Both the position numbers and the translations under genes were made by a program. This document shows positions 8,277 through 16,525 of a DNA stretch of 64,000 bases, in pieces. Position 1 is the stretch's first letter. Each line of letters starts with the position of its first letter. Source of the DNA: Leptospira fluminis (GTDB taxonomy: Bacteria; Spirochaetota; Leptospiria; Leptospirales; Leptospiraceae); assembly GCF_004771275.1 (NCBI RefSeq), contig NZ_RQEV01000011.1, positions 310,001-374,000 of the forward strand, read 5' to 3'. Below the pieces are notes generated by a model. It saw nothing but the letters and a program-made list of their open reading frames with translations. It was not told where the DNA came from and searched no databases.

Positions 8277-10633
8277 GGAATATTCTTCTCGTTCTGGTTT
8301 CCGTTATTCTTTTCGGAGTATTTCTGTTCGCTGGATTATTGAAATCCTCCTCTAAGGAATCCAGACTACCTTTTTATTTTTATCCGAACGGAGTGATTGC
8401 CTTAGCGAACGGAGAATATTCCGATCTGACGGGATTAAGGATCGATCTGTTGGAATATGAAATCGCCCGTAAGCTTAAAGAAGAAGCGGGAGAAACGACC
8501 CGGTTATTCCACTTTTACGGAAAGGACAGAAGCGTTTCGAAAGAAGTACCTTTCATATTCAGATCCGCTTTGGACGTTCTCAGAGATTTTTCCCTAGATA
8601 TCGTTTTATCCCTGCTTTATTTTTCGGTCGCGATCTGGTTCTTTTTTTATACCAGGGATTTATTCATCTTCCTATTATTCGGATCCTTCTCCGCTCTGTT
8701 TCTATTCAATTTCTTCCTATTGGCGTTCCAGGATTTCGCCTTTCTTTTCTTTTTCTTCTTTTTCTTCGGCGGGTTTTTGATTCTAGATGTGTCCTATCGA
8801 CTGCGGGGAAAAGAAATTCCTTCTCGCTGGTTCGCTCCGCAAATTATTTTTTCCATTGTCGCCGCTTACGTCGGAGCCTCTCAAAAAGGGAATCCGGATC
8901 TTTTCCAGTCGCTTGCCAACGCGGGAATACATTTCAACGCGATTGCCGCTTCCATTTGCATTCTACAATTAGTCTTCCATACGTTCCGGAATCCGACGCA
9001 ATTTCAGGCGGTGTTTAAGAAACTTTGTCTCGTACTGGCGTTTTTTTTAGCCACCATCGTTCCGTTTCTTATGACCAAAATCGACTCCTTGCAGGCCTCT
9101 ACGATGATACGTTCGTACCTGATCTTGGCGTTCTTCGTATTTCCTCCTTTGGTAATTTACGGAACTTATACGTATTCTCTCGTTCCCGTTCAGATCGCCT
9201 TCAGCTCCTCTCTTACGTCTATTTATTCCATTCTGATTCTGACCTTCGGTTATTTGTTCGGTTTGGAATTCTTCGTCAGATGGAATCCCGAATTCTTAGG
9301 AGCCCACCAAAACGAATGGAACTTATTCTACGTGGTTCTCGTAGCTTACTTCCTGAGTCCTTTGAACAATAAATTGTTTTATTGGGTGGATTATTGGAGC
9401 TTTCGCAACAACCCGAAACTTCATACTGCTTTAGAGGAACTTTCCGTCATGATCGGAGCCCCGATCTCGATGCGGGCAACCATCAACAACCTAATCCGCA
9501 GGTTGGTGGACGCTCTGGACGTGCACAAACTCCAGGTGTTGATCCCGGCGGATAAATTTCCTAGAACCGACTTGAGAAATATAAATTTCGTTCGAATCCC
9601 GTTCGGTTCCGAAATATGGAACTATTTCGAAAACCATACCGAAGTGACGGTGACTTCCCATCTCGCATACGGCCTCGGAATCCGCGAATCCGTGTTTAAG
9701 TTTTTGCAACAGATGGGTGTCCAGCTCGCCTATCCGCTTTTCGATTTCGAGCAGGGAAAAGAGGTAATCGCCGTATTCCTAGTGGGGGAAAAGCGAAGTC
9801 ACAGGAATTTTACCATAGGAGAGCTTAGATTCCTTAAGGAATGCACCCGTTTAGCCTCCCTTTTGATCCGGAATTATAGCCTTTTAGTGGACGAAGTGGA
9901 AAAGAAAAGGATCGTTCGCGATCTGAATATGGCTTCCATTCTGGACAAAACTCTTCATTTACCCGAATTGGAAACGATACGTCAAACGAAGGTCGGGTAT
10001 TTTTCCGTACCGGCCGTCGGAATCTCCGGAGATTATCTAGATATACTCAGGATCGACGCTAGGAGACAGCTTCTTTTCCTGGGAGACGTATCTGGACACG
10101 GACTAGGTTCCGGTTACCTAGTCTCCGCCGTGCGAGGTATCATTCGCCGCTACTTGGGTGAATCTCCTTCGATCCCACAAATTTTTCATGCGATCAATCT
10201 GTTCTTGATCGAAAGATATAGAGGAAGCGAGTTCATGACTTCGGTCGCAGGCATCTACAACGCTTCCGATGGAGCCTTTTCGTTCGTGAATGCGGGTCAC
10301 ACATCGCCGATTTGCATACGGAAAGGCGGAAAAATAGAACTTCGAACCGAAACACAGAGAGTTTTAGGAGTTCTACCGACCGATTATAAGCTCTTAACGG
10401 TGCATTTGAATCCCGGAGATAAGTTAGTATTGTTCACCGACGGAGTAACGGAGACCTTTAACGATAAAGATGAGATCTTCGGAGATGAAAATCTACTGAA
10501 ATTATTATCGATGAACCATCACTTGGAAGCGCAAGAGCTAGCAAACCTAGTAAGAAAAACTTTAGAAGAGTATCGGAATCATAAAGAGACTAGTGACGAC
10601 GTATCTTTCGTCTGCTTGGAAGTGTCTGAGTAA
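8273..10633 (+). CDS. Membrane-anchored SpoIIE/RsbU-type PP2C serine phosphatase
   Basis: The GTG at 8273 overlaps the previous stop (GTGA) and opens into a hydrophobic N-terminus. The 786-residue protein has an N-terminal helix, a periplasmic region of ~80 residues, a block of about seven membrane helices (~110-370), a GAF-like domain (~400-550) and a PP2C domain. PP2C motifs seen are VGISGDYLD, FLGDVSGHGLGSG and LFTDGVTETFN, which carry the metal-binding Asp and Gly residues. Such enzymes dephosphorylate anti-anti-sigma proteins in partner-switching systems. No STAS or kinase partner is in this window, so the target is unknown. Confidence 0.88.
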   Translation: MRNILLVLVSVILFGVFLFAGLLKSSSKESRLPFYFYPNGVIALANGEYSDLTGLRIDLLEYEIARKLKEEAGETTRLFHFYGKDRSVSKEVPFIFRSALDVLRDFSLDIVLSLLYFSVAIWFFFYTRDLFIFLLFGSFSALFLFNFFLLAFQDFAFLFFFFFFFGGFLILDVSYRLRGKEIPSRWFAPQIIFSIVAAYVGASQKGNPDLFQSLANAGIHFNAIAASICILQLVFHTFRNPTQFQAVFKKLCLVLAFFLATIVPFLMTKIDSLQASTMIRSYLILAFFVFPPLVIYGTYTYSLVPVQIAFSSSLTSIYSILILTFGYLFGLEFFVRWNPEFLGAHQNEWNLFYVVLVAYFLSPLNNKLFYWVDYWSFRNNPKLHTALEELSVMIGAPISMRATINNLIRRLVDALDVHKLQVLIPADKFPRTDLRNINFVRIPFGSEIWNYFENHTEVTVTSHLAYGLGIRESVFKFLQQMGVQLAYPLFDFEQGKEVIAVFLVGEKRSHRNFTIGELRFLKECTRLASLLIRNYSLLVDEVEKKRIVRDLNMASILDKTLHLPELETIRQTKVGYFSVPAVGISGDYLDILRIDARRQLLFLGDVSGHGLGSGYLVSAVRGIIRRYLGESPSIPQIFHAINLFLIERYRGSEFMTSVAGIYNASDGAFSFVNAGHTSPICIRKGGKIELRTETQRVLGVLPTDYKLLTVHLNPGDKLVLFTDGVTETFNDKDEIFGDENLLKLLSMNHHLEAQELANLVRKTLEEYRNHKETSDDVSFVCLEVSE

Positions 10634-10692
10634 GAATCTCTTTCACTCAAATCAACATCTTAAAATTTTTTTCGTTAAAATAATTAAAATAC

Positions 10693-10721
10693 TTTACAAT
10701 GAAAAGTTAATTGCTTAATTA
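10693..10721 (+). promoter_or_regulatory. Candidate sigma-70 promoter for the Lys-rich mini-gene
   Basis: TTTACA at 10693-10698 and TAATTA at 10716-10721 are separated by 17 bp, within a very AT-rich stretch. They would place a transcript start near 10728, about 70 nt before the ATG at 10798. This is a match by eye to the consensus, not a measured site. Confidence 0.4.
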
Positions 10722-10797
10722 TGTCCCTATCCAAGGGCTTTCTTGATCTCTCGCAAAGTACGGAGGTCTGAAAAGTTCAAATCAATGGAGGACGTCA

Positions 10798-10890
10798 ATG
10801 GTTGCAAAAAAGAAAGCAGTCAAGAAAGCAGCTAAGAAAAAAGTAGCAAAGAAAAAAGCTGCTAAGAAGAAAGTCGCGAAAAAGAAATAA
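10798..10890 (+). CDS. Lys/Ala/Val-only 30-residue basic protein
   Basis: The ORF runs from ATG to TAA and encodes 30 residues: 17 Lys, the rest Ala, Val and the initiator Met, arranged as repeats of the type AKKK-A-V-KK. A near-perfect ribosome-binding site (GGAGG, 10787-10791) lies 6 nt upstream. The gene stands alone, with an AT-rich promoter region before it and two hairpins after it. The composition resembles histone H1-like or AlgP-type tails that bind nucleic acid, so a nucleoid or RNA-binding role is a guess. The lysine codons are mostly AAG/AAA. It shares its first residues (MVAKKK) with the protein at 13613-13852. Confidence 0.75.
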   Translation: MVAKKKAVKKAAKKKVAKKKAAKKKVAKKK

Positions 10891-10908
10891 CTGACTTCGA
10901 CAACATCT

Positions 10909-10931
10909 CCTTTTATACTTTTTATAAAAGG
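10909..10931 (+). other. Perfect 9-bp hairpin in the mini-gene 3' region
   Basis: CCTTTTATA (10909-10917) pairs with TATAAAAGG (10923-10931) across a 5-nt loop. It sits 18 nt after the stop codon and 10 nt before a strong terminator. It could stabilise the transcript or act as a first terminator. Confidence 0.55.
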
Positions 10932-10941
10932 AATGAAGCTT

Positions 10942-10969
10942 AAAACCCGCTTTTATAAGCGGGTTTTTT
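10942..10969 (+). terminator. Intrinsic terminator after the mini-gene
   Basis: AAAACCCGCTT (10942-10952) pairs with AAGCGGGTTTT (10957-10967) across a 4-nt loop, followed by further Ts. The stem is GC-rich in the middle, with the usual A tract and T tract. It ends the mini-gene transcript. The 145 bp from here to 11114 contain no gene I can support. Confidence 0.9.
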
Positions 10970-11114
10970 CTTTTAAAGCCCTCGCAAGCGTCTCTCTTCA
11001 GTAGTTCACTTGGATTTTGCCGGATTTTGTTGTAAAAAAGCTACGGAGAAGCTCGTTTCAGACTTGGATTCTCGAATTTTCGGAAATACTTTCCCGATTT
11101 TCCGCCTTCATCCA

Positions 11115-11834
11115 TCACAATTTAAGATAATGAAGCACTTCTTTCATCTCGTCTCGAATATCCGGAAGAGAAGTACCGTAATTCTTGATCGAATTCGCTT
11201 TACCATCGGCCGTAATTTCGAACAGCCTATACTCGTTGGAAGTGTGCGAAGACTTTTCTAGTTTGAAAAATTGAATCGCTTTCTTGGAAAACCGGTTGTA
11301 CGCGGTGAATTTATGATAGTAAAACCCCTCTTTTTGCGGACTAACGGGGTAAGGCGTATAATATTCCGCTCCCAAAAGCAGAATATTCGGAGTCACGGAC
11401 ACGATTCTTGTCCATGTTGCGAGATTGAGCGGATAATTTTCCTCTAAGAAGGTCTTCTTATAATTCTTTTCCCAAATTCGGAGAATTTTACCGCGGATCT
11501 CGTCCGCCTGCTTCGGCCGCGACAATCCGTTCAAGCAAATTTCATAAAGGGAAAGCAAGGCCAAAGATTCCGATTTTCCGTTCTGTAATTCCTTTTGGGT
11601 CAGCTTTTTGGCGGTAATAAAATCTTCCGAATAGATATTTTCCCAGATTTTTTCCAGGACAGCGGCGTTTTTTCCCGAATCTTCCGGCAATAATTCCCAT
11701 AGATTCCCGAAAAAAAGCCCGAACGTGAGAGCCAACGACAGAATCAGGGAAAAATTTCTCCATTTATATTTCTCTGCCAAGCTTGCAAGAGAGACAAACG
11801 GATTCTTACCGGGAAATGGGCTCCGTTCGAACAT
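11115..11834 (-). CDS. Membrane-anchored protein (239 aa), unknown, last gene of SUFU operon
   Basis: A basic N-terminus is followed by one hydrophobic helix at about residues 27-45, then a soluble, mostly helical domain of ~190 residues. The first half of that domain (KIWENIYSEDFITAKKL, then LALLSLYEICL) looks like TPR-type helices. The C-terminal half has many Tyr and Phe residues. I do not recognise the family. It lies 9 nt downstream of the suppressor-of-fused gene, so it is probably co-transcribed. Confidence 0.6.
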   Translation of the reverse strand: MFERSPFPGKNPFVSLASLAEKYKWRNFSLILSLALTFGLFFGNLWELLPEDSGKNAAVLEKIWENIYSEDFITAKKLTQKELQNGKSESLALLSLYEICLNGLSRPKQADEIRGKILRIWEKNYKKTFLEENYPLNLATWTRIVSVTPNILLLGAEYYTPYPVSPQKEGFYYHKFTAYNRFSKKAIQFFKLEKSSHTSNEYRLFEITADGKANSIKNYGTSLPDIRDEMKEVLHYLKL

Positions 11835-11843
11835 AGGAAAGAT

Positions 11844-12962
11844 TTAAACGACCGATTTACGTTCCGGATCGTGGATCCAAACCGGAAGATCTTTTTCCCA
11901 AAGGGCCAAAAATTCTTTCGCTCCCTTTTCCTGGATCACTTCTCTTTCTTCTTCAGAAACGGGTAAGAGGGTCAAAAATCGGATCGGCCGTCCATTTTCC
12001 GCGACAAGACCCGCCAAAGAAGGATGTCCTGCCTTGGCATCCAACTCTTTGAATAACAAAGACGTAAACGTGACATGGAGCGCTTCCGGATCTCTCCGGC
12101 TCATCGAAATCGTATGTCCATGACCGAACCATTTTCCCATGCTCCAAGGAAAGCGAATGATTTCTCCGATTTGGTGGGGGACCCAACTTTCCGATCGATC
12201 TTCGTCCGAGACTTTCACGGCGAAAAGGAGCTCCGACCTGGCATAGTCCTCGTAGTCTTTGCGGTACAATTCCACGCCGGGCATGTTTTGCGAGCTCATG
12301 CCCAGCGTAACATAGATGTATACGTCGGGCAAAAGATTCCAGCGGAAACGTGCGATTCCCAATTGCGGAAATTTTCCCCCGTCCGCAGACCAATACTTAT
12401 CATGTTTACCGAAAATGTTTTCCAGAAAGGACAGGCGGAGTTCCTGCACTTTTTTCCAAACATTGGGAGAAGAGCGGAATTCCCAATGCGCGCGATCTTG
12501 GCGGATTCTGTCCGGAATCGTACCGAATTCGGAATTCCCTAAGGGATAAGCGGTAAGGGCTTCCGTCTTAGCAAATTTAGAATACCCGTGAAAGTCGTTC
12601 ACTCCGGACCAAGGAGGAAGATAGGCAATTAGCTCTTCCCGATAAAAAAAAGCGACTCCGGTCCCTTCTTCCGTCCATATAAAATGAATCTCCTCTTCCT
12701 GGAACGGCCCCACAGGAGAAGAATCTAAAACTTCCTCTTCAACCAACACAGGGGCCAATCCGGAACGTAATTCCTCTTCGTTACGGAACTTGGGCGCCTG
12801 AATTCGGTTGCATACCCAGACGGATTTCATAGAGAAATCGGGATTCTCTTCCGCTTGGAGATAAAGATAAACCGTTCTGCCGTCGTCTTCTAAAAACGCG
12901 GTAAAGGAACCGTAGGGGTTCGCTTCTTGGTATAAGATTTTCGGTTCCAAGATTTCCTTCAT
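11844..12962 (-). CDS. Suppressor-of-fused (SUFU)-domain protein
   Basis: A 372-residue protein. The C-terminal half matches the bacterial SUFU pattern: PGVELYRKDYEDYARSELLF, then WVPHQIGEIIRFP, GHGHTI, and the late block FLTLLPVSEEEREVIQEKG. The first ~170 residues are of unknown type and contain a WVCNRIQ segment. In bacteria, SUFU domains have been described as immunity proteins of polymorphic toxin systems; no toxin gene is visible next to it here. The start overlaps the upstream gene by 4 nt. The function remains open. Confidence 0.65.
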   Translation of the reverse strand: MKEILEPKILYQEANPYGSFTAFLEDDGRTVYLYLQAEENPDFSMKSVWVCNRIQAPKFRNEEELRSGLAPVLVEEEVLDSSPVGPFQEEEIHFIWTEEGTGVAFFYREELIAYLPPWSGVNDFHGYSKFAKTEALTAYPLGNSEFGTIPDRIRQDRAHWEFRSSPNVWKKVQELRLSFLENIFGKHDKYWSADGGKFPQLGIARFRWNLLPDVYIYVTLGMSSQNMPGVELYRKDYEDYARSELLFAVKVSDEDRSESWVPHQIGEIIRFPWSMGKWFGHGHTISMSRRDPEALHVTFTSLLFKELDAKAGHPSLAGLVAENGRPIRFLTLLPVSEEEREVIQEKGAKEFLALWEKDLPVWIHDPERKSVV

Positions 12963-13312
12963 CGGATCGGGATTTCCACGGTACGTTTTTGGAAGCCTTG
13001 CAATAAGGTTTGGATCTTTTCTTCCATACCTGGCTCGAAAAGAATATCAGGGAAATATCCGCTCGCATTTAGCAAACCGGTAAGTTCGATTTGGTTCCAA
13101 TTCGGATAGTTTCTCAGCGAATCCCATACCATCAAGGGTACGGAGTTCCCTTCTTTTTTGTATCGAACGAACATATTTACGGTTTGCGTGGGGGTGAATG
13201 AGGGATTCTTCACGTCAATAACCTCGAATACGTCCATTCTCCCTAGGAGAAAGGAAGATTCAAGCCGGTTACTGTAATTTACGAGGGGAGAAAAAGAAAC
13301 GAGCCGGGGCAT
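12959..13312 (-). CDS. Hypothetical protein (117 aa), first gene of SUFU operon
   Basis: A soluble protein with no signal peptide or membrane helix and a mix of predicted strands and helices (FEVIDVKNPSF, TVNMFVRYKK). An internal Met (MDVFEVID) is a possible later start. Its stop overlaps the SUFU gene start by 4 nt, so the two are translationally coupled. I do not recognise the family. Confidence 0.55.
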   Translation of the reverse strand: MPRLVSFSPLVNYSNRLESSFLLGRMDVFEVIDVKNPSFTPTQTVNMFVRYKKEGNSVPLMVWDSLRNYPNWNQIELTGLLNASGYFPDILFEPGMEEKIQTLLQGFQKRTVEIPIR

Positions 13313-13340
13313 CCTTTCGCCCGGCTTTCCTACCGAAAAG

Positions 13341-13457
13341 TCAACGATGGAGGTAGTTGCTGAGTGGCTCTACGAGTACTCTCTCGCGATTTTTCCTTTC
13401 CTTATATTGTTCGAAAAGGATCAGCGTGAGAGCTGCCGTTAAAAAAATCGTTTCCAT
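13341..13457 (-). CDS. Possible 38-residue membrane microprotein
   Basis: Within the 300-bp gap 13313-13612 a minus-strand ATG ORF encodes 38 residues: a hydrophobic start (METIFLTAALTLILF) followed by a basic tail (EQYKERKNRER). This shape is common for single-span microproteins. There is no convincing ribosome-binding site upstream, so it may be chance. Nothing else in the gap is recognisable. Confidence 0.25.
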   Translation of the reverse strand: METIFLTAALTLILFEQYKERKNRERVLVEPLSNYLHR

Positions 13458-13612
13458 GTACTGTATTGACGGAGGTAACGAAGGGAATCTTACTTTTTGA
13501 TTTTGCTTTTGGAAAAAAATTTCAGAAGTCCTCCGATTTGACGGATTCCGATTCCGCCACTGCGGAAATACGGTAAGAAAATCCGTAATCCTTTCGGATT
13601 ATATGGAAGGAA

Positions 13613-13852
13613 CTAAGAAAGAGCGTCCTTTGCCGCCTGTTTTACCGCTTTCAGAAGTCGATTTTTTAACGGGTCGGGAATCCGAGCGGAAACCTCCAAA
13701 GTGTGAACAAAAATTTCCGCAGCAAGATCGATCACTTCGGTCATCTTGACGTCGTTTTCTCTCGGAATGGAAAAGGACTTCTTCTTACCGGTTCCTTTGG
13801 AGCGCGGCTTCCTTACGGTTTTTTTCGTTGCCTTCTTCTTTTTAGCGACCAT
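13613..13852 (-). CDS. Small Lys-rich protein with helical C-terminal domain (79 aa)
   Basis: I chose the ATG at 13852 (MVAKKKKATKK); a GTG three codons earlier is possible. Residues ~1-27 are a Lys/Arg/Thr-rich tail, followed by a ~50-residue domain predicted to be two helices (DVKMTEVIDLAAEIFVHTL, then LKNRLLKAVKQAAKDAL). The layout, a basic tail plus a short helical domain, suggests nucleic-acid or nucleoid binding, but no known family is evident. The tail resembles the 30-residue protein at 10798-10890, about 2.7 kb away. Confidence 0.65.
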   Translation of the reverse strand: MVAKKKKATKKTVRKPRSKGTGKKKSFSIPRENDVKMTEVIDLAAEIFVHTLEVSARIPDPLKNRLLKAVKQAAKDALS

Positions 13853-13915
13853 AGAACTCACGTCGGGATGAGGGTTCGCATCTTAACTTCTCCCCTCCGA
13901 CCTGCCAGCAGGATT

Positions 13916-14227
13916 TTAGTCTTTTTCCAAAAAAATTCCCAAAACCCGATAGCTTTCGATTCCGACGGCGGGAAATTCCAGGTTTTCTCGGTCTTTATCC
14001 GAATGCGGAATACGAATTTCTCCCTGTTTTTTCCATTTTCCTTCCGTTTCGGAAAGATAGAAAAAACGGGAATATTTTCTTAGATCCAAACAATCCTCGA
14101 CCTTCTCCCAATGCGCCTCTAAAGAACGAGAAGGTTCGATTTCTTTAGTATTCGGAACGAGAATCTCATCCTTTCCCAGAAAGGTTCTGATTTCTCCGGT
14201 ACGTATATTTTCTGCCGTAATGAACAA
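13916..14227 (-). CDS. Hypothetical protein (103 aa)
   Basis: The start is TTG at 14227, preceded by GGGAG at a spacing of about 9 nt; no ATG is available upstream in frame. The product is soluble and charged, rich in Glu and Lys, with no signal peptide and no motif I recognise. It lies 63 bp upstream of the Lys-rich gene on the same strand. The 273 bp on its upstream side (14228-14500) are AT-rich and noncoding; they would hold its promoter. Confidence 0.55.
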   Translation of the reverse strand: MFITAENIRTGEIRTFLGKDEILVPNTKEIEPSRSLEAHWEKVEDCLDLRKYSRFFYLSETEGKWKKQGEIRIPHSDKDRENLEFPAVGIESYRVLGIFLEKD

Positions 14228-14500
14228 GGAACGCGTCTCCCTACTACAGGAATGAAAAATTTCGGAAACGGTTCTCGCTTTTTCCTTTAAAATTATGTTC
14301 CGGAAAAAATCCGGCCCTTTTCTTTTAGACGTAACTTCGAAAGTCTTGGTTGCACCTTTCGGGCAATCAAAACCGCAATTTTAAATTCGCCCGAATCAAA
14401 TACAAACTCAATTCTTTTTCGTCAAATTAGGACGAAATCGGATTTTTTTTGAATATTCTGTTTTTTTAATCGAATACTTTTTGCAAGACGAACGATCGAT

Positions 14501-16042
14501 TTAAGAAAGGATCGCCTTCCAACGGCGCCCTTCTCTTTCGATTCGAACTTTCGTCTTGTCGTATTCCAAATGATCACCGGTCTTGATTAAGCTTCCGTTT
14601 TTTTCGTGCAGGTTCGCGAGAAGAAACCGGTTATCCTCCAATTTCACGAGTGCGAGAGAATACGGTGGCTTCCAGGGAAATCCGGGATTCATGTGTACAG
14701 TCGTTGAGGACCAGATCACTCCGGTTTCGCCCGAATCCGCTCCCGGTCGATTTAGGAAAAGAGGGTTCAATTCGGGTGGTCGGGGCTTTCGATTCGATTT
14801 TGGACGGTCGCTCGTAAATAATGCGGCGGAATTGATGCTGTCGATTCCTCCGTTCCCTCCAAGCAAAGAAACGCTAGGAAAGAGAGGTTTTTGTCCTCCG
14901 ATCGATTCGGACTCCGCATACAAACCGTATTGGTGAGCGATGTCCACAAGTCCGGTCGCAGCAGAAACGGACATGGCCGCCTGGTAATTCAAAATTCCTC
15001 CGAGCAGATTGATAGGGATCTCTTTTCCCTTGGATACCGAAATCTTTCCTGCGCGTAAGGACCGAACCGTTTCCTTTTTGGAAAATTGAAAATATTCGGA
15101 GGCTTGCAGGATAACCATCCCGGTAAAACAGTCGTAGATCCAGGCGTATTCCAATTCTTCACGCTCGTATCCGGAAGAGGAAAATAATTTTTCTCCTGTA
15201 TTCGTCGCAGGAGTACGGAAATCGCCTTTTAAGATGAAATACTCGCTATGTGCGGTATGAGCGGCTCCTACTAGATAAACCGGATGAAGATTTTTTCGGA
15301 TCCAGCCTTTGGATTTCCACTCCTTGGCTTTCTTTTCGCTCATCAGCAGGGTCGCGAAACCGTGATCCGTAACGATCGCGATCATGGGAGAAGGATAGGG
15401 ATCCGCAATGTTGCGGGAAATTTGTTTCTCCGTGATTTCCTGGCCGAACTGATAGGCGCGAGAATTGCCCAGCGCGTTTTTTCTAAAAGCTTTCGTAATT
15501 TCGACGAGATCCTCTTGGAGGATCCGATCTTCGAACATCATGCGCTTCATCAAAAGCCCATACATGGAAATCAAAGTCGCACCGTTGTCCAATTCGTATT
15601 CCGGATGGCAAACGGTTTCGTTTACCCTCTTCAAATCGGAAACTTGTTTAAATGCCGATTTCGGAATATCAGAAGCTGCGACAAGCACGACCGCATCTGG
15701 ATCGGACAGAAGAATGGAACGAGCTTGTCCGATCGCACCGGTGACGCTTGCTCCTCCTAAATCGATGCAGTGCGCCCTCATGCCAGTAAAACCCAGCTCG
15801 TTCGCGATGCGAACACTGTGTCCGTATCCCTGTTTTCCCAGGGAAGCAGGCTCTATACTTACGAAATCCGTGATATTGTTCGCAAGAATTTCCTTCTTTA
15901 ATTCCAGAAAATCCAGCAATCGATCCAAGGATCGTTTATAATGATGAAAAACCTTTCGATCGTGATCCCATTCTTTATATTCGGATTCGGAAAAATCTCC
16001 GACGACACTGTCTGCTACACCTAAAAGGACCGGATAATTCAC
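14501..16042 (-). CDS. Thiolase-fold protein lacking canonical catalytic residues
   Basis: A 513-residue protein of the thiolase/SCP-x superfamily by overall pattern (IDLGGASVTGAIGQA near residue 100; DHGFATLLMSEKKAKE in the middle; IPINLLGGILNYQAAMS later). The nucleophilic Cys of the usual CxxG block aligns with Ser99 (SVTG), and the GHPxGASG histidine block reads NYQAAMS. It therefore probably does not cleave 3-ketoacyl-CoA by the standard mechanism. It may be a structural, lipid-transfer or condensing partner. It is the last gene of the acyl-CoA operon, 9 nt after maoC, and likely acts with it. Confidence 0.75.
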   Translation of the reverse strand: MNYPVLLGVADSVVGDFSESEYKEWDHDRKVFHHYKRSLDRLLDFLELKKEILANNITDFVSIEPASLGKQGYGHSVRIANELGFTGMRAHCIDLGGASVTGAIGQARSILLSDPDAVVLVAASDIPKSAFKQVSDLKRVNETVCHPEYELDNGATLISMYGLLMKRMMFEDRILQEDLVEITKAFRKNALGNSRAYQFGQEITEKQISRNIADPYPSPMIAIVTDHGFATLLMSEKKAKEWKSKGWIRKNLHPVYLVGAAHTAHSEYFILKGDFRTPATNTGEKLFSSSGYEREELEYAWIYDCFTGMVILQASEYFQFSKKETVRSLRAGKISVSKGKEIPINLLGGILNYQAAMSVSAATGLVDIAHQYGLYAESESIGGQKPLFPSVSLLGGNGGIDSINSAALFTSDRPKSNRKPRPPELNPLFLNRPGADSGETGVIWSSTTVHMNPGFPWKPPYSLALVKLEDNRFLLANLHEKNGSLIKTGDHLEYDKTKVRIEREGRRWKAILS

Positions 16043-16051
16043 TGATTTCTC

Positions 16052-16492
16052 CTAAATCGACCCTTCGACTTTTGCCGGAGGAAGCACTTTGCATTCTCCT
16101 TTGCCAATGGTCTCGCCTTTTTGATTCGTCCACTCTATATTCATGGAAACCGCTTTCAATCTAGGAATCTTTTCCTTCACTTCGACCTTACAAGTGATCG
16201 TATCTCCGGGAAATACCGGCTTTCGGAATTTGGTGAGAGTCTCCAAGGCGACCGTACCGAGTCCGGGGAGCTTCATCCCTAAAACCGGAGCGAGCAAGGA
16301 GGCTGCCAATCCACCATGCGCGATTCGGGTTCCGAAGGCGGTAGTTTTGGCATATTCCTCGTCGACGTGCAACGGATTGAAATCCCCGCTGATTCCCGCG
16401 AACAAATATATATCCGTTTCGGTTATCGTCTTGGTAAACGAAGCGGACTCTCCGATGGAAATCTCTTCAAAAGTCTTTCCCTTCTGATACAT
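16052..16492 (-). CDS. MaoC-family (R)-enoyl-CoA hydratase
   Basis: A hot-dog fold protein of 146 residues with the hydratase-2 motif: AGISGDFNPLHVDEEYA followed by FGTRIAHGG, which supplies the Asp/His catalytic pair. Members hydrate trans-2-enoyl-CoA to (R)-3-hydroxyacyl-CoA. The ATG at 16492 is preferred over a TTG one codon earlier. It sits between the acyl-CoA dehydrogenase and the thiolase-like gene, fitting a dehydrogenation-hydration sequence. Confidence 0.88.
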   Translation of the reverse strand: MYQKGKTFEEISIGESASFTKTITETDIYLFAGISGDFNPLHVDEEYAKTTAFGTRIAHGGLAASLLAPVLGMKLPGLGTVALETLTKFRKPVFPGDTITCKVEVKEKIPRLKAVSMNIEWTNQKGETIGKGECKVLPPAKVEGSI

Positions 16493-16525
16493 CAATTTTT
16501 CCTAATTTATTTTTAAATTTTCGGC

